22,517 nt of DNA from positions 1 through 22,517 of the forward strand of contig NZ_LGDW01000039.1 in the NCBI RefSeq assembly GCF_001280005.1. Reading direction: 5' to 3'. Below the pieces are notes generated by a model that was given only the letters and a program-made list of their open reading frames with translations, was not told where the DNA came from and ran no database searches. Source of the stretch: Streptomyces sp. NRRL WC-3618 (GTDB taxonomy: Bacteria; Actinomycetota; Actinomycetes; Streptomycetales; Streptomycetaceae). Shown in pieces: positions 6,990 through 15,068 of the stretch. The stretch's first letter is position 1; every line of letters starts with the position of its first letter. Both the position numbers and the translations under genes were made by a program.

Positions 6990-7047
6990 ACAGATACGTG
7001 GCCTCGAAGTTCCGTCCCTGCCACGTCAGTTCAGGGCCGCTCCCGCC

Positions 7048-8436
7048 TCAGTACCCCACCCGGAACGTAGCGTCCTGCTGCTCGCCAGCCGTAGAGATCG
7101 GGTCGATGCGCAGCACAAAGTTCGAGTGCCGTATGTACCGCGTCGGGTAGTTGTACGACCGGAAGGACGACCACGAGCTGTCCGCCAGCCCCGCCGTCCG
7201 ATAGAACGTCGCGTCGCCCGCGAACGTCGATGTGCCGTCGTTGACGTCGAGTTGGAGGGCGTAGTTGTAGTGCCGGAGGTAGCGGGTCGGGTAGTTGACC
7301 GACTGGAAGGAGACGCCGGTGCTGTCGGCGAGGCCCGGGACGAGCTTCCACTGTGAGTCGGTGTACAGGTCGAAGGGGTATTCGTCTATGCGCCCGACGT
7401 TGTTGGCGTGGCGGACGTAATGGGACGGGTAGTTGTACGACTTGAGGCGGTTCCAGGCCGGGGCGCCCCACTTGGCGAGCAGGTTGTCGTACTCGGTTGT
7501 CGTAATGGTCGTGATGCCGCAGTGCTTGGAGTTGACCGGCTGGGTGTACGTCTTCTGGTCGAGCGCGGTCCACGTGCCGGAGGCCAGGTTGCTGGTCTGC
7601 CAGGCGTAGAAGACGCCGTTCGGCGTGTAGGTGTCGCCCCAGAGGTACCAGTTCCCGGATGTCAGCGACTTGTACACCGTCGGTGCCTCGGTGCCGCCGT
7701 GCGACACTCCCGCGCTGTACTCGGTGAAGCTGCCTGGGTTGAGGGTGGTGGAGCGGGCGGACACCAGGGTCTGGTTCTTCTTGAAGAACAGGTAGTTGTA
7801 GCCGTTGACCCCGACCGCCATGTCCCCGTCGATCACTTCGTAGCCGGGGTCGAAGAAGACCTGCGGGGCCGATGCCGTGACGAAGTCGCTGGTGTAGTTG
7901 ACCATGATGACGTTGTGGCCGCTGGAGTTGACCGCCGAGTAGATCACCGCGTACTGGCCCCGGCCCGCGTCCCAGAACGCCTCGGGTGCCCAGCTGTGCG
8001 TGGTCATGTCGTGGAGTTTCAGGCGCCGGTAGCCGGTGAAGGTGCGCAGGTCGGCGGAGTCCCAGACATGGATGTACTGGCTGTTGTACGCCCAGTCCGT
8101 GCCCTTGAGGTCGGTGGCGAGGACGACGAACGTGCCGTCCTGCTTGCGCATGAGGAACGGGTCGCGCAGGCCGAGGGCGCCCGCGGTGGGGGTCACCACG
8201 GGGTTGTTCTGATTCAGCGGCGTCCAGTTCAGCGAGTCGGTGCTGACGGCCAGGTGGAGGCCGTAGTCGGTGCCCGCCCCGAGGCTCGTCGACTCGGTGA
8301 AGTAGCACATCACGTACGCCGAGTCGGCCGCGTGGGCGGTGCCGGCGCCGAGGGTCATCACGCCGGACATGGCGAGCGGAGTGGTGGCGGCCATGCCGAG
8401 GAAGAGGCGGCGGGACGGCTGGGGCCTTGTGCTCAT
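7048..8436 (-). CDS. Secreted GH43 arabinanase/arabinofuranosidase with AbfB (CBM42) domain
   Basis: A 462-residue glycosidase expected to cut arabinofuranosyl bonds in plant arabinan or arabinoxylan outside the cell. The N-terminus S-R-R-L-F-L-G-M is a Tat signal (about 1-36, cleavage after AHA). The GH43 five-bladed propeller (about 38-320) shows 'LGLRDPFLM' (D92), 'SWAPEAFWD' (E152) and 'GGTEAPTVYK' (E250), corresponding to the family's conserved acidic positions. The C-terminal AbfB beta-trefoil (about 328-460) has three clear repeats of Y-P-x-x-Y-x-R-H-x-N (near 336, 382 and 430). Start: ATG at 8436 has GGAG 6 bases upstream; the in-frame extension to 8682 adds low-complexity residues and would bury the Tat signal. 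It is divergent from the LDT-like gene. Confidence 0.9.
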   Translation of the reverse strand: MSTRPQPSRRLFLGMAATTPLAMSGVMTLGAGTAHAADSAYVMCYFTESTSLGAGTDYGLHLAVSTDSLNWTPLNQNNPVVTPTAGALGLRDPFLMRKQDGTFVVLATDLKGTDWAYNSQYIHVWDSADLRTFTGYRRLKLHDMTTHSWAPEAFWDAGRGQYAVIYSAVNSSGHNVIMVNYTSDFVTASAPQVFFDPGYEVIDGDMAVGVNGYNYLFFKKNQTLVSARSTTLNPGSFTEYSAGVSHGGTEAPTVYKSLTSGNWYLWGDTYTPNGVFYAWQTSNLASGTWTALDQKTYTQPVNSKHCGITTITTTEYDNLLAKWGAPAWNRLKSYNYPSHYVRHANNVGRIDEYPFDLYTDSQWKLVPGLADSTGVSFQSVNYPTRYLRHYNYALQLDVNDGTSTFAGDATFYRTAGLADSSWSSFRSYNYPTRYIRHSNFVLRIDPISTAGEQQDATFRVGY

Positions 8437-8826
8437 CGTGATCTCCAAGCGGGTGCGGTGCGGTGCGGGCGCGAGTGCGGCTCTGGGAGCGGAGTGAGCG
8501 GCTGGGTGACGTGTGAGAGGGAGAGATGGAGGGGGAATCGTGGACGAAGCACGCGGCCAGCAAGCGAATTGGCCGATATTTCGAACTAGGTTCGGAAAGT
8601 CGATCAGAAGGTAGATCGCCCCACCCTGCTCGTCAATCACTCTGGCGAGGCTGTGGAGATTTTTTTTTGCGGCGGTTGCCACGTGACCCTCTGCCCCCTG
8701 CCCTCTCTGCCCTCGGCGGAAGCCGCCAGCGGCTTTCGCGCGGCCAGGGGCAGAGTGCTCGTCGGAGTACGATGATCCGACCCCCGGCGGAGGACCTGGC
8801 GGCGGGTTCCGTAGTTGAGGAGATGC
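8437..8826. promoter_or_regulatory. 390-base divergent intergenic region with structured elements
   Basis: No gene is seen here. Near 8579-8598 an imperfect inverted repeat with TTTCGAAC and GTTCGGAAA arms contains the CGAA/TTCG half-sites known from xylan and arabinan operators of Streptomyces, and suits control of the GH43 gene. A run of nine T (8660-8668) is striking in such GC-rich DNA. CTCTGCCCC (8689-8697) and GGGGCAGAG (8747-8755) form a perfect outer stem enclosing a GAAGCCGC/GCGGCTTTC inner pairing, a large hairpin about 70 bases before the LDT-like gene. Confidence 0.5.
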
Positions 8827-9393
8827 GTGACCGTGGCTGCCCGACGGCTTCCCTCATCGGTCTGGGTCACCGGTCTGACCGTGGGCGCGGTCGCCGTGGT
8901 CGCCGCGCTGGCCGTGAAGGCGGAGCAGGGTCCGCAGCCCCACGCCACCGCCGCCAAACCCAAAGCGTCGGCCTCGGCGAAGCCCTCCGGCAAGCCCAGC
9001 CAGGCTGCCGAGGTGGCCGTTCCGGACGAGTCGGGGACCGGGCGGCGGGTCGTCTACTCGCTCGGGCAGAAGCGGGTCTGGCTCGTCGACGCGAGTGAGC
9101 AGTCCCGGCGTACGTTCGTGGTGTGGCCGGGCTCGGTGAGCCCGGAACCGGGCAGGTACACGGTGGGGCAGCGCGACGAGGCCCGTACCGGCTCCGACGG
9201 CGTCCCGATCGAGCACGTCATGTTCTTCGCCACCGGCTCCGGGCTCTCCATCGCCTTCTCCAACGCCGTCGACGGCGCCTCACCGCGGCCCGCGCCCGGC
9301 GTCCGAACGGGCGGCATCCGCATGTCCAAGGCGGACGGCACCGCCCTGTGGGCCTTCGGGGACACGGGGACCGCGGTGACGGTCGTCAAGTAG
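8827..9393 (+). CDS. Membrane-anchored L,D-transpeptidase-like protein without catalytic Cys
   Basis: A 188-residue protein: one membrane segment or uncleaved signal (about 12-32), an Ala/Lys/Pro/Ser linker (about 35-60), then a domain (about 72-188) that follows the YkuD L,D-transpeptidase pattern: 'VYSLGQKRVWLVD', 'PGSVSPEPGRYTVGQ' (in place of G-x-x-T-P-x-G-x-F) and a final 'GGIRMSKADGTALWAF..GTAVTVV'. The catalytic box H-x-x-x-S-x-G-C-x-R is not intact: Gly163 stands where Cys is expected and no His lies in the 'IAFSNA' segment (142-147). It should therefore not cross-link peptidoglycan and may bind it. GAGGAG precedes both GTG 8827 and GTG 8833; either may be the start. It ends 9 bases from the convergent DUF2165 gene. 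Confidence 0.7.
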   Translation: MTVAARRLPSSVWVTGLTVGAVAVVAALAVKAEQGPQPHATAAKPKASASAKPSGKPSQAAEVAVPDESGTGRRVVYSLGQKRVWLVDASEQSRRTFVVWPGSVSPEPGRYTVGQRDEARTGSDGVPIEHVMFFATGSGLSIAFSNAVDGASPRPAPGVRTGGIRMSKADGTALWAFGDTGTAVTVVK

Positions 9394-9402
9394 GGCTGCT
9401 CC

Positions 9403-10017
9403 CTACGTCTGGGCCTGGGACTGGGACTGGGACTGGGACTGGGATGGGGACTCGGACTGGGACTGGGGCTGGTCCTCGGGCTTCGTCGCCGTGCCCGCCG
9501 ACAGGTGGATCACCAGCAGCACCATCCCGCTCAGCAGGAACACCCGTGTCGCCGCGTCCAGTCCGTTCCAGTCGTCCGACTGCCACATAGCGAACCACTC
9601 ACCGCCGATCGCGATGAAACCGGCGCCGAACAGCAGCATCAGCATCAGCAGACCGTACGTCGAGACGCGCCGCGCCCGTTCGAGGTCGCGGCGCGCCCAC
9701 AGCCACGTACCGGCGACGAGGACGAGCGCGGCGACCGTCTCCCACGCGATGATCGCCACGTACGCCGCGTCCGCGAGGCCCTTGGACGTGATCGCCCGCC
9801 ACATCAGGTCGTCGTCCTTGAACGTGGTGTCCATCGCGAGGACATGGCGCACGAACTGCTGGTTGGAATCGAAGTCGGTGATGTTGCCGAGCGCCACCAG
9901 GGCTATGTAGAGGCCGACGGTCGCTGTCAGCAGCGTCGCGGCGAGGGTGAGCGCGGTGTGCGGGGGGCGTGGGGGGTGGGCGGTACTGGTGGGGTGGGGG
10001 GTACCTGAGGTGGTCAT
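9403..10017 (-). CDS. DUF2165 family integral membrane protein with Ser-Gln tail
   Basis: The 204-residue protein has four hydrophobic helices (about 22-45, 82-105, 117-140, 156-174). After the first comes the family signature 'LGNITDFDSNQQFVRHVLAMDTTF', and further on 'IGGEWFAMWQSDDWNG'; both mark DUF2165, a predicted small membrane protein family of unknown role. The C-terminal 25 residues are a cytosolic Ser/Gln repeat encoded by a GGGACT-type hexamer array and are probably not part of the fold. The ATG at 10017 lies in a short promoter region shared with the STAND ATPase gene. Confidence 0.8.
   Translation of the reverse strand: MTTSGTPHPTSTAHPPRPPHTALTLAATLLTATVGLYIALVALGNITDFDSNQQFVRHVLAMDTTFKDDDLMWRAITSKGLADAAYVAIIAWETVAALVLVAGTWLWARRDLERARRVSTYGLLMLMLLFGAGFIAIGGEWFAMWQSDDWNGLDAATRVFLLSGMVLLVIHLSAGTATKPEDQPQSQSESPSQSQSQSQSQAQT
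9408..9472. repeat. Hexanucleotide (GGGACT) array inside the DUF2165 gene
   Basis: About ten GGGACT-like units, some variant, run through the 3' end of the DUF2165 gene and encode alternating Ser-Gln. Six-base units keep the frame whatever their number, so copy-number change would alter only tail length. Confidence 0.8.
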
Positions 10018-10030
10018 GGAACAACTCTAT

Positions 10031-10069
10031 GGACCGGTCCGTAACCCGTCTTCCCGCACCCGGTGCGGG
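10031..10069. promoter_or_regulatory. Two palindromes in the DUF2165/STAND promoter region
   Basis: GGACCGGTCC (10031-10040) is a perfect 10-base palindrome. CCCGCAC (10053-10059) and GTGCGGG (10063-10069) form a perfect 7-base inverted repeat around CCG. Both lie in the 126 bases between the divergent starts, and are candidates for operators acting on either gene. Confidence 0.4.
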
Positions 10070-10143
10070 AGTTGGGCCAGACTGGTGCACGCCCCAGAGG
10101 CAAGAAGCGACACACACCGGTCACAACACTAGGAGACGTACGG

Positions 10144-13100
10144 ATGCCCCAGGCGTCGCGCCCGTCGATGCGGCAGCTGATCCAGCAGCGGCGACGCGCC
10201 GGATTTGTCGGCCGGGGAGCCGAACGCGCCGCGTTCCGGGCCAACTTCGACCTGCCGCCGGACGACGAACGCCACCGCTTCCGCTTCCATGTGCACGGCA
10301 ACGCCGGTGTCGGAAAGACCTTCCTGGTACGGGAGTTGGAGCAGCAGGCCAAGGAACGCGGCGCGCTCACCGCGTACGTCGACGAGGGCGCCGGCAGCGT
10401 TCCGGAGGCGCTCGCGGTGATGTGCCGCCAGTTCGCCGCGCAGGGACGGCGCTTCAAGGAACTGGAGCGGCTCCTGGCCGCCCACCGTGAGCGGCGGCAC
10501 GAGGCGGAGTCCGCCGTCGCGAGCCTCGAAAGCCTTGAACCGCAGGCCGAGGGACCCTCGGCGGGCAGTCTGACGGCCGCCCGGATCGGGCTCGTCGGCG
10601 CCGGACTCATCCCGCTCGTCGGACCGTTCGCCGGTGCCCTCCCCGCCGACCGGATCGCCCAGGGCGCCGACCGGGTACGGGCCGGGATCGCCGCCCGGCT
10701 GCGCAACCAGGACGACGTGCAGCTGGTCCTCGCACCCGAGCGCGTCCTCACGCCGGTGCTGCTCGCCGAGCTGGACGACATCTGCGCGGCCGTGCCCTGG
10801 ATCGTCCTGTTCCTCGACACGTACGAACGCACCGGCCCCTTCCTCGACGGCTGGCTGCACGACATCATGACCACCGACCGCTACGGCGACCTCTCCTTCC
10901 CCTCCAACCTCGTCCTCGTGACCGCAGGTCAGCGGCCCTTCGACACGGGACGCTGGGGCGGCTTCGCCGACTTCGTCACCGAGGTGCCGCTCGGGCCGTT
11001 CACGGAGGCCGAGGCGCGCGGGCTGCTCGCCGACAAGGGGGTGACGGACGAGCCGGTCGTCGAGGAGGTGCTGCGGCTCACCGGTGGGCTGCCGGTGCTG
11101 GTGTCGACCCTCGCCGAGGCCCGCCCCACCGACCCGGACGACGTCGGCGACCCCAGCGCGACCGCCGTGGAACGGTTCCTGAAGTGGGAGACCGACCCGG
11201 TACGCCAGGCCGCCGCCCTCGCCTGCGCCCTGCCCCGGCGCCTGGACGCGGACGTCTTCCGCGCCGCCGTCGACTGCGAGGAGGGCCAACTCGACGCGCT
11301 CTTCGGCTGGTTGAGGTCGCTGCCGTTCGTCAGCGAGCGCGGCGACCGGATCCAGTACCACGACGTCGTACGCGCCCCGATGCTCCGCCTGCAACGCCGG
11401 CGCTCCCCGCGCGGCTGGGCCGAACGGCACACCCGCCTCGCCGAGACCTACGCGCGCTGGCGGACGGAGGCCGAAGTCCGGCTGACCGCCGATGAGTTGT
11501 GGGGCGAGGAGGAGTGGCGTGAGCTGCGGCTCGCGGAGTCCTACCACCTGCTGTGTGCGTCCCCTCGTACCGCGCTGCCCGTCGTCCTGCGGGACGGCGT
11601 CGGCGCCTGCGACCACGGGGAGGTGGTCGCCCGGCGGTGGGCGCGCGTACTGGTGGAGGCGGGCGACGACAACGAGGCGTCGGCCGTGGGTGGTTGGGGA
11701 CGCGACCTGATCGCCGCGCTGTCCGAGGAGGAGGGCGGCGGGGTGCTCGGCGCGCTCGCGCTGCTGCTGGCGCGGGCCGGGCTCGACCCGCGTGTGCAGG
11801 CTGTCGCGCGCATGCTGCGCGGGCGTGAACTGCGGCTGGGCGGGGAGTACGAGAGGGCCCTCGCCGAGTACGAACTGGCCGTCGCCCTCGATCCGGAGCT
11901 GGAGCGCGCCTACTACGGCCGGGGCGTCACCCGCGCCGAACAGCGGGACTACGCCGGTGCCATCGCCGACCTCGACCGGGCCGACGAACTCGCCCCCGAC
12001 ACCGCCCGCGTGCTGTTCGTACGCGGCGACTACCACCGCATCCTCGGCCACCACGAGGAAGCGGTCCGTGACCTCGACCGGGCCGTCGTCCTCGGACCCG
12101 ACCTGGCCGGCGCCTGGGCCTCCCGTGGTGTCGTCCGGCACGGCGCCGGGAACATCGAGCAGGCCCTCGCCGACCTCGACCGGGCTCTGGAAGTGGACCC
12201 CGAGCATCTGTGGTCGCTGGTCCGGCGGGCCCGCGTGCACCGCTCGCGCGGGGATCACGCCGCTCAATTCGCCGACCTGGACCGGGCGGTGGCGCTGGGC
12301 CCCGACGTGGCCTGGGTCGCGTGCCAGCGTGGCGACGCGCTGCGGGTCGCCGGCCGCGACACCGAGGCCCTCGCCGACTACGACCGGGCCCTCCAACTCG
12401 AACCGGCCTACGCGTCGGGGTACGCCAGCCGGGGCGTCTCGCGCAGCCGGCTCGGCCGCCACGACGAGGCGCTCGCCGACCTCGACAGGGCGCTGGAGCT
12501 GAATCCGTCGTACCTCTGGGCGCTGGTGCAGCGCGCGGTGGTGCACCGACGGGTCGACAGATACGAGGCGTCGTACGAAGACGCCCACCGGGCGGTCGAG
12601 TTGGAGCCGGACAGCGCGTGGGCGCTGTGGAACCGGGGCGAGGCGCTGCGCTGCCTGGACCGGTACGAGGAGGCGCGCGCGGACCTGGACCGGGCGCTCT
12701 CGCTGGCGCCGGACAGCACGTGGGCGATCGGCTGCCGGGGCGCCGTATTGCACGAACTGCGGTTGTACGGTGAGGCGTTGGCGGATCTGGACCGGGCGGT
12801 CGCGCTCGATCCGGACGGCGCCTGGCATCTGATGCGCCGGATCATGACCCTGCTGGCGGTGGGCCGGCCGGACGACGCCCGCACCGACCTCCACCGCTAC
12901 CTCGAGATCGGCGACGACCTGGCGTGGGCGCACCACACCCTCGCGCAGATCCACCTCCTCGACGGGCGACCCGAGGACGCTGCGTCGGCGCTCGGGGCGG
13001 CCGGGCGGCACGGGCTCGTGGAACCGGCCGGCCTGGAGGAGCTGGCCCGCACCCAGCGGCGGGCGGGGCAGTGGGCGGCGGCCCGGGAGACGGCGGAGCG

Positions 13101-13479
13101 GATGCGGGTCCTGCACGAGGCGGGCGGCGCCTTCTGCCTCGCCCTCGCGGTCGGCGGCGAGCAGGGCGTCGAGGCCGCCCGCCCGGTCTGGCGCGAGGCG
13201 CACGGGCTGGCCTCCGGCCCGGGTCTGACCGAGGGCGCCGCCGGCTTCCTGCACGCGGTGATCGCGGCGGGCCTCGGCGACTGGGCGGACCTGGACGAAC
13301 ACCTCGCCAGTCTCCTCACGGGGACGCGGGAGTGGGTGGACGTGGCGTGGCTGGCCGACCTGCTGGGCGAGGTCGCGCGGGCGCGGGGCGGGCCGGCGGC
13401 GGACGGCGAGCAGCTCGCAGTACGGCTGGAACGGGTACGGGAGGCCGGGGAGGGGATCCGGCGGCGGTATGCGCGGTGA
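10144..13479 (+). CDS. STAND-type P-loop ATPase with C-terminal TPR array
   Basis: A 1111-residue protein. Residues 21-25 read FVGRG, the usual lead of AAA_16/STAND NTPases, followed by Walker A G52-NAGVGK-T59 and a hydrophobic Walker B strand IVLFLD ending in D225. Between them a glycine-rich hydrophobic stretch (about 146-165) could contact a membrane. A winged-helix-like and helical middle (about 340-555) precedes about 12 consecutive 34-residue TPRs (about 558-965; repeated 'ALADLDRALELxP' helices), then less regular helices to the end. STAND proteins are ATP- or ligand-driven switches that oligomerise; the TPRs would sense a partner. No nuclease, TIR, protease or other effector domain is visible, so any output must be in trans. 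ATG 10144 has AGGAG 8 bases upstream; the longer frame from 10063 covers the promoter palindrome. It is followed after 231 bases by the ARH-like gene. Confidence 0.85.
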   Translation: MPQASRPSMRQLIQQRRRAGFVGRGAERAAFRANFDLPPDDERHRFRFHVHGNAGVGKTFLVRELEQQAKERGALTAYVDEGAGSVPEALAVMCRQFAAQGRRFKELERLLAAHRERRHEAESAVASLESLEPQAEGPSAGSLTAARIGLVGAGLIPLVGPFAGALPADRIAQGADRVRAGIAARLRNQDDVQLVLAPERVLTPVLLAELDDICAAVPWIVLFLDTYERTGPFLDGWLHDIMTTDRYGDLSFPSNLVLVTAGQRPFDTGRWGGFADFVTEVPLGPFTEAEARGLLADKGVTDEPVVEEVLRLTGGLPVLVSTLAEARPTDPDDVGDPSATAVERFLKWETDPVRQAAALACALPRRLDADVFRAAVDCEEGQLDALFGWLRSLPFVSERGDRIQYHDVVRAPMLRLQRRRSPRGWAERHTRLAETYARWRTEAEVRLTADELWGEEEWRELRLAESYHLLCASPRTALPVVLRDGVGACDHGEVVARRWARVLVEAGDDNEASAVGGWGRDLIAALSEEEGGGVLGALALLLARAGLDPRVQAVARMLRGRELRLGGEYERALAEYELAVALDPELERAYYGRGVTRAEQRDYAGAIADLDRADELAPDTARVLFVRGDYHRILGHHEEAVRDLDRAVVLGPDLAGAWASRGVVRHGAGNIEQALADLDRALEVDPEHLWSLVRRARVHRSRGDHAAQFADLDRAVALGPDVAWVACQRGDALRVAGRDTEALADYDRALQLEPAYASGYASRGVSRSRLGRHDEALADLDRALELNPSYLWALVQRAVVHRRVDRYEASYEDAHRAVELEPDSAWALWNRGEALRCLDRYEEARADLDRALSLAPDSTWAIGCRGAVLHELRLYGEALADLDRAVALDPDGAWHLMRRIMTLLAVGRPDDARTDLHRYLEIGDDLAWAHHTLAQIHLLDGRPEDAASALGAAGRHGLVEPAGLEELARTQRRAGQWAAARETAERMRVLHEAGGAFCLALAVGGEQGVEAARPVWREAHGLASGPGLTEGAAGFLHAVIAAGLGDWADLDEHLASLLTGTREWVDVAWLADLLGEVARARGGPAADGEQLAVRLERVREAGEGIRRRYAR

Positions 13480-13535
13480 CGCGGGTGTGAGGGACCTGTG
13501 GTGTTTTCCGTGCGTCGCGCGAGGGGGGACGCAAG

Positions 13536-13575
13536 CCTCCCCATGGGTGACCGGCCCTCCCCTTCGGTGACCAGC
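13536..13575. repeat. Two tandem 20-base repeats upstream of the ARH-like gene
   Basis: Units 13536-13555 and 13556-13575 match at 17 of 20 positions, both running CCTCCCC..GGTGACC. They lie in the 231-base gap between the STAND and ARH-like genes and could be paired protein-binding sites. Apart from these, the gap shows only a weak G-run/C-run pairing after the STAND stop and no gene. Confidence 0.5.
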
Positions 13576-13710
13576 GCGGATCACTCGTGTCGAGTCCTGC
13601 CCGCTCATGCCACATTCCGCCTAGAAATCCGAGCCCTGAACAGACCGTTCCCGGTCGATTACAGTGCTGAGCTGTCAATCGTACGAACGCTGCTGTGAGG
13701 GAGGTCCGAG

Positions 13711-14853
13711 GTGGGTGTGATGACATCCGGTGGCGCGACCGGTGCCGCGTCCGGCGCCATCTGGGGCCGTTCCGAACAGCAGGACTTCCGCAGCCGGGTC
13801 CGTGGCACCCTGCTCGGCGCGGCCCTCGGCGACGCCCTGGGCGCCCCGCTCGACGGGCTCACCCTCGAATCCGTCCACGAGGCGTACGGCGCGGACGGCC
13901 TCACCGATCTGGCCTTCGCGTACGGCAGACGCGGCGCGATCACCGACCTCACCCAGCTCACCCTGTTCACCCTGGACGGCCTGATCCGCGCCCAGGTGCG
14001 CCGCGACACCGGCGCCTGGCACCCGCCGACCGACCTGCACCGCGCCTACCGCCGCTGGGCGGCCACCCAGAGCGACTGGGGCCCCGACGAGCGCCGTAAG
14101 GAGGACGGCTGGCTGGCCCGCGAGGAGTGGCTGTACGCGCGCCGCGACCCGTCCCTCGCCTGTCTGCTCGGCCTCGGCGACGAGACGATGGGCACCCTGG
14201 ACGCGCCCAAGAACCCCGGCGAGGCGGGGGCGGAGGCGGCGGCCCGCTCGGGCCCGTTCGGGCTCCTGGTCGGCTGGGAGCCGCAGCTGGTGATGCAGCT
14301 GGCGGTGGAGTGCGCCGCGCAGACCCACGGCCACCCCACGGGCTACCTGGCGGCGGGTGCGTACGCCGTGATCGTGCACGGTCTCGCGCGGGGCGAGAGC
14401 CTCGACGCGGCGGTTCAGCGGGCGCTGGCCCTGCTGACGGCCCGACCCGGTCACCAGCAGGTCGCGGAGGGCCTCCAGCGTGCTCTGGGCGCCGTGCGTC
14501 AGGGCATCCCGTCCCCCGCGCGGGTCACGGACCTGGCCGGCGCGTGTACGGCGGACGGTCTGCTGTCCGTCGCGGTGTACTGCGCGCTGGTCGGCGAGGA
14601 CGTCCGGCAGGGTCTGTCCCTGTCGGTCAACCACGGCGGCCCCTCGGCCGAGACGGGCGCCCTCACCGGCGGTCTGCTGGGCGCCCTGCACGGCGAGACG
14701 GCGCTGCCGCCCGCCTGGCTGGCGGAACTGGAGGGCCGGCCCACGATGCTGATCCTCGCGGACGACTTCGCCATGGAGATGACCCAGGGCCCGGCGCTGC
14801 ACGGTCCGTCGGGATCCTCCCCGGGGTGGCTCACGCGATACCCACGGGCGTGA
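13711..14853 (+). CDS. ADP-ribosylglycohydrolase-fold protein, metal ligands lost
   Basis: A 380-residue member of the DraG/ARH family, which normally uses two magnesium or manganese ions to release ADP-ribose from proteins. The fold markers are clear: 'VRGTLLGAALGDALGAPLDGL' at the start (30-50), 'GRRGAITDLTQLTLFTLDGLIRA' (72-94), and 'NHGGPSAETGALTGGLLGALHGE' near 307-329. The metal-binding residues are not: the usual T-D-D-T-Q reads T78-D-L-T-Q82, and the usual D-S-D-S/T in the second site reads P311-S-A-E314. It should be unable to bind the metal pair and is probably a pseudoenzyme that recognises ADP-ribose or a protein. The GTG at 13711 has GAGGGAGG 6 bases upstream. Confidence 0.8.
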   Translation: MGVMTSGGATGAASGAIWGRSEQQDFRSRVRGTLLGAALGDALGAPLDGLTLESVHEAYGADGLTDLAFAYGRRGAITDLTQLTLFTLDGLIRAQVRRDTGAWHPPTDLHRAYRRWAATQSDWGPDERRKEDGWLAREEWLYARRDPSLACLLGLGDETMGTLDAPKNPGEAGAEAAARSGPFGLLVGWEPQLVMQLAVECAAQTHGHPTGYLAAGAYAVIVHGLARGESLDAAVQRALALLTARPGHQQVAEGLQRALGAVRQGIPSPARVTDLAGACTADGLLSVAVYCALVGEDVRQGLSLSVNHGGPSAETGALTGGLLGALHGETALPPAWLAELEGRPTMLILADDFAMEMTQGPALHGPSGSSPGWLTRYPRA

Positions 14854-14931
14854 GGTTGCGCGGCCCCTCCAGCCCAGGTCGTGTTTCCCACCCACCCACC
14901 CACCCGCGCCGCGTCTGCAGCCCAGGTCCGG

Positions 14932-15010
14932 CCCTTTCAGCCCGTCCGGCGTTTGAGGACGAGGCCCCTTCAGGGCCGAAAGGGGGGTCTGGGGGCGCAG
15001 CCCCCAGGTT
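14932..15010. repeat. Streptomyces intergenic repeat element
   Basis: The segment running CAGCCCGTCCGGCG-TTTGAGGACGAGGCC and on to a GGGGTCTGGGGGCGCAGCCCCC end is a repeat I recognise from many Streptomyces intergenic regions. It can fold: GGCCC/GGGCC around CTTCA near 14963-14977, and CTGGGGGC (14989-14996) with GCCCCCAG (15000-15007). Sited between the convergent ARH-like and symporter genes, it probably acts as a terminator for both. A CCCA microrepeat (about 14890-14907) precedes it. Confidence 0.75.
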
Positions 15011-15068
15011 CAGGATGGGACGGGTAAGGGCGGCGGGGGCGAAAACACACCCGGCACCCCCCGCACCC

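Noticed and set aside
10129..13608. Very long minus-strand open frame (1159 codons) opposite the STAND gene
   Set aside because: It mirrors the codon bias of the plus-strand gene, has no recognisable domain, and the plus strand shows Walker motifs and TPRs.
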